64,000 bases of DNA, taken from NCBI RefSeq assembly GCF_932276165.1, contig NC_064007.1:2366001-2430000 (forward strand), read 5' to 3'. Below, in pieces: positions 56,434-64,000 of this stretch (position 1 is its first letter; every line of letters starts with the position of its first letter). Under the pieces are notes generated by a model. That model searched no databases. It saw only the letters and a program-made list of their open reading frames with translations, and was not told the origin of the DNA. The position numbers and the translations under genes were made by a program. Source of the stretch: Plutella xylostella. Lineage: Eukaryota; Arthropoda; Insecta; Lepidoptera; Plutellidae.

Positions 56434-58477
56434 ATGAAAGCACAATGACACTTTAAACTTTGTCCCCGCTGTGGGACAACAAAGTTTTCTGTTATGTTAA
56501 AAAGTTTTAGGTTAAAAAATACGCCATTTAAAGAGTCACGTCGCCTTGCAAATAACCCTGTATCATACATATAAATTATATATGTGCAATAGATAAATAA
56601 AAGCCAAGACATGTACAGTTATCTTGTTGTAGCCAATGTAATTAAAATTATATCACCTAATAGTCTTTCAGTAAGGCAAAAGGCTCAATTAGTAAGAACA
56701 CCCAATTACAATTCCAAGTCCTTAACAAACGCAACTACATTAAACATCATTAAAGTTGGCTTTGATCAAGCTTAATTTGGCCCCAGGTCATAACTACTCG
56801 GAACAGCTACAAGCAAGGAGCAGGTGTGGCCAAGATAAAACTGCAGGGAGCACGCGAAAGCCTCATATTTTACAGGTTCTATGAGCTTTGTCCCGCTACC
56901 TTCGCCTAAATTTCCAGCAGTTTTAGTCTTTGCAGTTCTGGCAATAAAGACTAGTATGATATTGCGAACGTCGCTACTGGAAAATCCTCCTTGTACCTCA
57001 ACCATTAGATCATCATATTATTTACCCTCAAAAATATTATGTGGAAGCTTTCTAACTCTGGCTTCACCTATACCGTCATAGGCGGCCTTCAAGCATAATG
57101 GGCGTATTTTTCATATATAAACTATTAATGGGATAAATTATTGTCTACCGAAAGACTGTTTGAAAGCATTTTCGCATCGGTAATAAGAAGCAATTTACTG
57201 CTAACCTTTGATCAAGGTGAGGTTTAGGGAAAATGCCGGGCGATGTATACGCCGACGCTTGATTCATTGTTTCTGAACCGAAAAAACTATTTTTGCTTTC
57301 TGAGCTACCGTCGTAATAAAATATAGCTGGATTATTTTTCTGTATCATTTATCACTGTAGAGAAGACATCTTATTTTTTGCCTCAAAATATAACGCTGAC
57401 AATGGATAAAAAAAAGACACAAACACACAACCCGTCAAAATCCACTGCAGCATATGGGTATCCTCCAAGATTGGATTGGATTATGGGCAACATAATCTTT
57501 ATATTTGGCAGTATACCGTTTTGGGCTCAACCATAAGTCCCTGACTCTGAATTCAATGTAAAATTTAACTTCATCTCGGTTCCCAATTAACATATTATTG
57601 TGATAGTTTTTTTTTCTTCTTATGCAATAAAACTGTCTTGCAAGTAATGTTGCGGTTTTATCAAATGTTCTCCAGAAACTTCTTAAGGCGCCATGGAGTT
57701 TTTAATTAGTTGTGACTCCAAGAAATCATAACACACACGCGACACCATGTCGCCCCGAACCCACACTTTCATCGCTCACGCCGCCACTAATCCACTTATT
57801 TGGCAACACTGTCGATTACTCGGAACGTATTGGAATCGATTAATCCTGACTCGGTCGCCCGTCGATTAGGGAGTATGCGGCTTTCAATCAAGATTGTTTG
57901 CCAGCTAAGTTTACAGAACTCCGGTATACGTCTGACCCAGTTGTTTCGCTAACCAGTATTCTGGAAGCAGTGATGAAACGCATCTACGTTAACTGTGCCG
58001 TACGAATTGATTCGGCTATTTTAAACGAGACAATAGCATTATCCGGTTGGCATGGTGGCAAGCACCGTAAGGCACCGTTTGACGCCATTGTATCAATAAG
58101 TTCTTGGAACTTTCGCACCCAATATTCCTCTTTTAATAATTAGGTCACCTCTTGTTTTTGTGTAAAAAAATATTGTTCCGTACTAGGTATATTGTCAGAC
58201 CCTTTTCAGTGTCCGCTGTAATAGCTAAACTTAGCGGTAGGGTCTTACCAAAGCAATAATACAATCTCACCTCGGACAATGGGGAAAATGTTTTTCGTGC
58301 CATGTAAAAGGTTGGATTCTGAGGTCGTGTTACATACATGCGTCTATTGTTATGAAACCTTTTTCGTTACATAACCTTTTTAGATCATAATTATCTTTGA
58401 TATTTGCAGTTTTCTATCAATAGTCCTTTTGTGTGTTTTTTCGTGTTTCACCACAGAGACAAACGTGTCAGCTACCG
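56434..58477. other. Non-coding sequence, nothing recognised
   Basis: No supported gene or repeat. Confidence 0.4.
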
Positions 58478-58631
58478 TACCACCACCGACCCATTAGCAA
58501 TAAACAATCCATAAGCAGCGTCGCTCGTCTGTCAAAAATCTGTCAGATCCATAAAAGTTACATCAGATTTGACCAGCGAGGCCGAGGATTGCTTGAGGAT
58601 TGTTGATTGCTAATGTTCGGTGGTGGTGACC
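58478..58631. mobile_element. MITE (GCAGCGTCGCTCG family), most complete copy
   Basis: GTACCACCACCGACCCATTA and the right-end complement GTCACCACCACCGAACATTA are inverted, both followed by GCAAT.AACAATCC. Relatives lie at 17270 and 36072. Confidence 0.75.
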
Positions 58632-60689
58632 TCACTGATCTTATAAGTCTGTCCCCATCTGCGCGGTAACAGAGTTTGCGGAGAACCTTCGTCGACCTAA
58701 TTGCTGACCGTTGAATGCCACTCAACCCGGATGTTGCTGCCAACTAAGCCTTATCTCCTCTCAGACCTCATTCTTTGATCCCAATTCTCCTCGTCGTTGG
58801 TTTCTAGATCTATGCAGTGGATTTGTAGCGTACACCCTCGATTACGGTTCCAGAGTCACTGATATTTATCAGCCAACGTTACCGTTGACAAAGCGAAGTA
58901 ATTGTTCTCATTACGAGTATTTATAACTAAATAAAATTACTTCCTACATTATTAGTTGAATAATTTGTTTTTTATAGCAGTAAATTAAAGAGTCTTCGAT
59001 CCCACATACAAACTGGGCAAAAGTTTTGTGGCACAATCTGTAAACCTAAATATATTATGTATAAGTACTTTAATAAATAAACAATAAAAAGTCCGAGTAG
59101 TAAAATAATTTGAGGTCAAATGGGCAACGAGCCATGTCTGTAGCTGCGAAGCTCATCCCCCACGTTGCAACAGCGTTTTAATAAGCTGCAACGTCATATA
59201 TTGCTGCTGCAATGTCACCGGAACTAACTCTGTTTTAGATAGTTTAATCTGGAGTTTACTATTTGAGTTATTGTTTCATTCACAGCCGTTGCCAGTTGCC
59301 ACCCTTTGTTCCAGGTGACGACGTTTTCATTTATAATGCTTTCTTATTATTGATTCTAACTTATTTGTCTTACAGACGATTTTTATTTATTGAGAAATAT
59401 CGACGAAAATTGAATATCACAGTTGTTTATGTCAAAGAAGAGACCCAATAAAATACCCTTCGGCAAAACGTCAAAATCGTCTCGACGTCCCAGTAGCTTG
59501 TGTTTGTACATCTCATTGTTTTCCTTACATAATTTTCCTAATGTTCTTCATAAAGCAACGATACGCCCCCCTCCGTGTATTTTCTGTTCGTTTTATGAGG
59601 TACTTAACCCTTTTTGTTTTGACAATTGCTTTGAATTCCGCCACCCTGTTAGCTGTGAAGGAACCAGATGTTCTTCGACATTTATGACTTTAATGAATAT
59701 CTTAATGTAAACGTTTTGAAGTTTTTGATGAATGTTATTTTGAAGACGATGATTTTTAATGGTTTAGTTACTTCGAGTAGGTCAGTGAACCCATTTATTT
59801 TTGAGACCTAAATTTCATGCCTATCTCTGAACCATTTGGCGACAAGCCATCAAATATCTGTATGGAACAATGTCTTCCAAAATTTTGAAGTGATCTGGGA
59901 TAAAATTAATGACTCAATGGAAAATGCCTTATACAGACACGTTCTATTATCTCTCAGTTCCAAAATTATGCACGATTCGGCTATAAAGCGCCGAATGAGT
60001 TTATAGAGCAATAAATGTAGGTTACAACTTTGGCTACAGCCAACATGAATAAAGATCAAATGTACCGAAAGATGTTCAGGGTCTTAAGCATCGTTCGAAG
60101 TTAGCGGCGTCTTTTGAATTAGGGGTGGCGTTCTGTGTTATAAAAGGTCGTCCAAAAGAAAAGGTTATTATCGACCGTTGACCAATCAATTCATAAAGTC
60201 ACACCCATCTACTTATAAATAGCTACATAATAGTTTCACCCCACACTTCTGATGTCAAACATATTCATCAGTTTCTACACGTGGCGATTAAAACTCATTG
60301 GCGATTAAAAGCCAAGCCTAATCTTGGCATGTCGGTGCGCATAGTCTTCAACAACATCCTGCCTTTTGTGCCATTTAAACCGAACTTATTACATCCCACC
60401 TCAAGAATAAACTGCGAAACTTGCCACCTCATGAAGCGCGACCATAGACACTAGCGCCACTTTTCAGATTAGATTCCTTATCGTAACTTTCTCAGACCCG
60501 TGTGACCTTTGTCGTGGAATTTGAGCTTTAGCCTCTAACGCTATAAGGTGTATAAAGGTTTGCCCACGTTTGAATGTGCCCCCTACTCTTCAGCGTTTAA
60601 TTATGCACGGTAAAGTGCAGCCGGCGGAAACTTTTATAGTGCCATAAATAGTGGCTGTTTCCAGGGATGCGCTCCGGAGCGGGAGGGTC
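58632..60689. other. Non-coding sequence, nothing recognised
   Basis: Open frames here (for example 59423-59710 plus) have no recognisable pattern. Confidence 0.4.
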
Positions 60690-60793
60690 ACTCTATACCT
60701 ACAGACGAAAAACGAACGAACGAGAGCTGTCGTGCAACCAACGAGGTAGAGTTATGGCAAGCTTAGTTTTTCGTCATAGAGTGACCCCCCGAC
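60690..60793 (+). mobile_element. MITE of the GGGTCACTCTATACTGACG family, short copy
   Basis: GGGTCACTCTATACCTACAG on the left and TAGAGTGACCCCCC on the right are inverted. The centre has GAACGAACGAGAGCTGTCG. About 30 bp are missing relative to the 49623 copy. Confidence 0.78.
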
Positions 60794-61851
60794 TCAGGGA
60801 GGGCTCTCCGCATAAACTATCGGTTTGTTTTGTTAATTGATTGATGCCCCACTTATAGTTGATACCGCTAATTGCAAGTTTTACTTATTTTTGTTATGAA
60901 GTGATCGAATTATTGTGTCTACTTTTGCCGTGTTTTTCTATGGCTCTTATTCAACCTTTATTTGAACTGCCTCGGCTGTCGTCACGCAATTTTCTTTATG
61001 TTAATATTATACTGTTAATATTAAACTCGACACGAAAGGTGACCATAAAAGTTTGTGGTTAGAAAATCTCGAATTGGCGCTCATTTTATTTATTTTTATA
61101 ATTTGTAGAATTCCACTCAAATACGTCTGTCTTATAAAGGCTTGAACAAGCATCATTCAATCAACGTCACGCGCTCACGTACCTACATCACGGCTCGAAG
61201 CTCGAACGTCGTTAATGTGAAGATGAATTATCTTCCTCTTGTTCGAAACTCTTCAAATTACCCAGCCTTTTCCCTTTATTTCCGCTCCATATAAGTACGA
61301 TTAATTGATTAATTGTTCCGATGACAGCGATTTCTTTCCGTAAACGATCGTTTAAAGTATTTATGTTGCGCAGCTAGTGAGTAATGGGCGGTCGGTTGCA
61401 GCTGGATCCACGTTTATTGCTCTTCCAGGGTGCATGGATCATTTCCAGTCAGTTCGCTTCAGTATTAGGGTTTTATTTGCATTCCAGGCTGTGTTAATGA
61501 GGTTTCCGGACGCTGGAATGTTCAGACTCTCTTATTGAATATCATAGAATCATATATCTTCGCTAGCGTTTAACGCCGGTCGGACTATTCAGTTGTTCTA
61601 TTCTAGCGCTTCCTGGGTCATTGTATTACACTCCAGCTATATGCCTATTCTTATATTTTATTGCAATGTGAATTGAAATCCTCAGCTTAGATAATCTTCC
61701 AAAGAGCATGGAAATGCATTCCAAACTTTTCATGTTTTTTTAATCATCATTATCCACCAGCAAACGTTAACTACTGCGGATATGCCTCTTTTAAGGATCG
61801 CGATCGCCACAACCACTATTAGATCGTCAAATTCCCCTTACAGCTCACCGC
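60794..61851. other. Non-coding sequence, nothing recognised
   Basis: No supported gene or repeat. Confidence 0.4.
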
Positions 61852-61859
61852 TGTCAATC

Positions 61860-62963
61860 GTACAATTTGTCTGTAAATTGTAACTGCACATCATTACAGA
61901 GAACTTCATCTATCAAATATTTAGGCATAGTCATAGATCAACATCTTAACTTCAAACCACACATTAATTTATTATCCAGTAGAGTCCGTAAACTTATTTT
62001 TATTTTGAAAAACCTGAGAAATATTGCAGATCCTCATATTTTAAAAAGATTGTATTATTCCCTATGCCAATCACTTCTCACTTACTGCATAACATCTTGG
62101 GGTGGAGCACCGAAAACTAATCTCCTACCACTTGAAATTGCACAAAGAGCTGTCCTTAAGGTATGCACTTTTAAAAACTTTTTCTATTCCACGCAGCTAC
62201 TTTACGAACACTGCCAAGTTCTTTCAGTTCGAAAACTTTTTATTCTTAATTTAATTTTAAAGCAACGCTCTTTAACGCCCTTTATAAAAAAACTCAACTC
62301 CAAAAGAAGAAATTACCAGGTATGTCAGCCCGATCACTCTAATACTGCTTTCGCTCATAGGTTTTTTCCTTTTCTTGGCCTCTATATTTACAATAAAATC
62401 AATAAAATTATTTCTATCCATAGTCTTGTTAAATCTAGCGCAAAAAAAACTATTGTAAATTATCTTTTAGACCTAACATATTCCCATACTGAATTAATAC
62501 TAGAAGTCCAGCAGTGAGTAAGGTATTTTTATTATATTTATTTGTTATGCATTTTTTTTTTTTGTAAAGTACTTATTTAAGTAAGTAAATCATGTTTTTC
62601 TAAGTTATTTCTTGCCACTTGCATATTTCCAAATATCAATGTTTATAATTGTGTTAAAAATATTACTTAAATTTAATATCCCCCGTTTTACCTCATGTTT
62701 TACAGCAATTTTAGCATAGTTTGCATGTTAGTATAGTAATATTAAGAATATAACACACCTAGTACCAATGCTTGTAATTACCAATAAGTGCCCTAATTGG
62801 AAGAGTCTGTCCTCTGAAATACAGAATTATATTCTAGTTCAGATGGCAATACTCAACACATTTGTACCTTGTAATTGGTTTAATAAATAAATTATTAATT
62901 AAATTATTAATTAAATTATTAATTAAATTATTAAAAATTATTAATTATTATTAATTATTAAAT
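61860..62963 (+). mobile_element. LINE, 5'-truncated, with RT C-terminal ORF
   Basis: The plus frame (61867-62517) encodes about 216 residues of a CR1/Jockey-like RT C-terminus: IKYLGIVIDQHLNFKPHI, LRNIADPHILKRLYYSLCQS, LLTYCITSWGGA and QRAVLKVCTF. There is no ATG at the start of the frame, whose first codon is TTG, consistent with 5' truncation and not a gene start. A 3' UTR of about 370 bp ends in an ATTAATTAAATT tail (62883-62960). TGTCAATC at 61852-61859 and 62964-62971 is a likely 8-bp TSD. The catalytic YADD box is missing. Confidence 0.88.
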
Positions 62964-63295
62964 TGTCAATCAAATGAAATACATACATACATACATTTAT
63001 TTACCATCAAATATTTCTTACAATAAGTTACCAGGGACCCTAAACTAGAAGTAATTCCTATACATCAGTGTCTCTTTGCTCTTTCATCCGTGCATAATTA
63101 CAGCTGACGTTTAATGTAGTCATAAAGAGTAACATTCGGATGTGACCTGCCAGGAACTCACCAAGTGTCGCAATCGACGCTCGTCGATCTCAACCACATG
63201 TCTTTCCTCGTTTATATCTTTATCTAACCTGTATGCTCACCAACTCCTTCATCCTTTGTATCCTCTATTTAACCTGTATCCTCCTCTTGTTGCAG
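62964..63295. other. Intron end upstream of the PMCA coding exon
   Basis: Contains an (ATAC)n run at about 62978 and a pyrimidine-rich tract before the acceptor at 63294-63295. Confidence 0.5.
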
Positions 63296-63506
63296 AGCTA
63301 GAGGAGGGTTGTCGGGCGTGCCGCGGGCGGTGGCCGCGAGCCCGGCAGCATGGCGACAGTGGAGGGCCGGCCGGCGCAGTATGGCGTCAGCCTGCGCCAG
63401 CTGCGCGAGCTGATGGAGTCCCGGGGCGCGGAGGGGCTCGCCAAAATCAACGCGGTCGGCGGACCGCAGGAGTTGTGCAAGAAGCTTTACACATCGCCCA
63501 CAGATG
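63296..63506 (+). CDS. PMCA: Plasma-membrane Ca2+-transporting ATPase, first coding exon (PMCA)
   Basis: Role: a P-type (type IIB) ATPase that exports Ca2+ from the cytosol across the plasma membrane. Seen: acceptor CTCTTGTTGCAG|A (exon starts 63296), 54 bp of 5' UTR, ATG at 63350 in an acceptable context (CAGCATGG), then 52 full codons and one base to the donor ATG|GTGAGT at 63507 (phase 1). The peptide MATVEGRPAQYGVSLRQLRE continues to GPQELCKKLYTSPTD, the conserved cytosolic N-terminus of arthropod PMCAs: the GVSLRQLRELME helix and the GG-pattern CKKLYTSP. Transmembrane segments and the DKTGT phosphorylation site lie in exons beyond the window. The exon is much more GC-rich than its flanks. 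Leader exons must be upstream; candidates end at 346, 10858, 42465 and 46674. Confidence 0.95.
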
Positions 63507-64000
63507 GTGAGTCATGGCACCCTGGTAGACATAGACATATACACTTACTTTACTTGCTTCATCACGACCCATCACGTCCCCACTGCTGGGGCACGGGTCT
63601 CCTTCGTGCATCACAGTAATCACAACCACAATGCCGTAAAAATTTTCAATTTGTTTTACTGACCATTTTACTGACTTCCAGGATGAAATGTTGTTGACTA
63701 GACAATTCTCACGGCAATAACTTATTTTATAGATTTCACTTTGTTGTTTGTCTCTAAAGTTTTGTCTGGCCAATGTCAATGACTATCTCGCTACCCCTGG
63801 GTCGAAAGTCTTAAGACCCATCTTGTTATTTTCAATGGAGTGAGAAAATCGAATGCAATATAAAACATCCATTCCAGTACATTTTGTATGTGATTTGACT
63901 CCGACAGAAACTGCCACTGGCAATAGTTACGAGTAAGTCAGGGTTTATTGGCTTTTTCCTCCGATGTAGAAAATATTTTTACAGACAAATACAAACGTAC
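63507..64000 (+). other. PMCA intron, 5' part
   Basis: Begins GTGAGTC after the first coding exon and continues past the window end. It contains a minus-strand RTE tail at 63559-63607. Confidence 0.8.
63559..63607 (-). repeat. RTE-type LINE 3' end in PMCA intron
   Basis: The minus strand reads AAGGAGACCCGTGCCCCAGC then AGTGGGGACGTGATGGG and TCGTGATG, the tail shared with 1198-1595 and 7190-7270. Confidence 0.8.

Overview
The window looks like one gene-poor stretch of a lepidopteran (moth or butterfly) nuclear genome. The evidence is the AT-rich intergenic texture with frequent TAGGTA/GTACCT strings, two tRNA-derived SINE families, a 5S-rRNA-derived SINE, RTE-type LINE tails of the form CCCCAGCAGTGGGGACGTGA, and many MITE families. 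There is no bacterial-style gene organisation, no CRISPR array and no free-standing tRNA or rRNA gene.

Only one conventional gene can be named with confidence. At 63296-63506 (+) lies the first coding exon of a plasma-membrane calcium-transporting ATPase (PMCA), with a clean acceptor, the conserved PMCA amino terminus and a GTGAGT donor in phase 1. The approximately 63 kb upstream reads as the 5' region or giant 5' intron(s) of this gene. Three GC/CpG-rich blocks end in good splice donors on the + strand (346|347, 10858|10859, 42465|42466) and are candidate alternative 5' UTR exons with their own promoters. A 68-bp GC-rich candidate cassette exon sits at 46607-46674. Their assignment to PMCA is inference and needs RNA evidence. 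A 106-codon, coding-like minus-strand ORF at 45339-45659 is unidentified.

The rest is a layered transposon landscape. 1-10 kb: a 5S-derived SINE with an exact 8-bp target-site duplication (TSD), an RTE LINE with an exact 11-bp TSD, several tRNA-SINEs with (GAATA)n tails, and an 81-bp isolated RTE tail with a 10-bp TSD. 12-19.6 kb: nested MITEs, a three-unit MITE array, an RTE remnant broken up by MITEs, and a pogo-like MITE. 19.8-28.4 kb: a CR1/Jockey-like LINE on the minus strand cut in two by a 6.6-kb LTR element with apparently identical 307-bp LTRs and a 5-bp TSD but no recognisable gag/pol. Its interior holds an array of hairpins with a constant loop and covarying stems. 31.9-40.1 kb: SINE and MITE fragments. 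49.6-54.4 kb: a 1,008-bp TRIM with a PBS matching tRNA-Trp, a 1,204-bp Mutator-like non-autonomous element with a 9-bp TSD and twelve TTGAAANTATAC-type repeats, and another LINE 3' end. 56-63 kb: two 3-bp-TSD MITEs, further MITEs and a truncated LINE with an 8-bp TSD.

Nothing here amounts to a multi-gene system. The most unusual items are the coding-free LTR element with its hairpin array, the TRIM, the Mutator-like element, and the candidate multi-promoter layout of PMCA. All alignments were done by eye.
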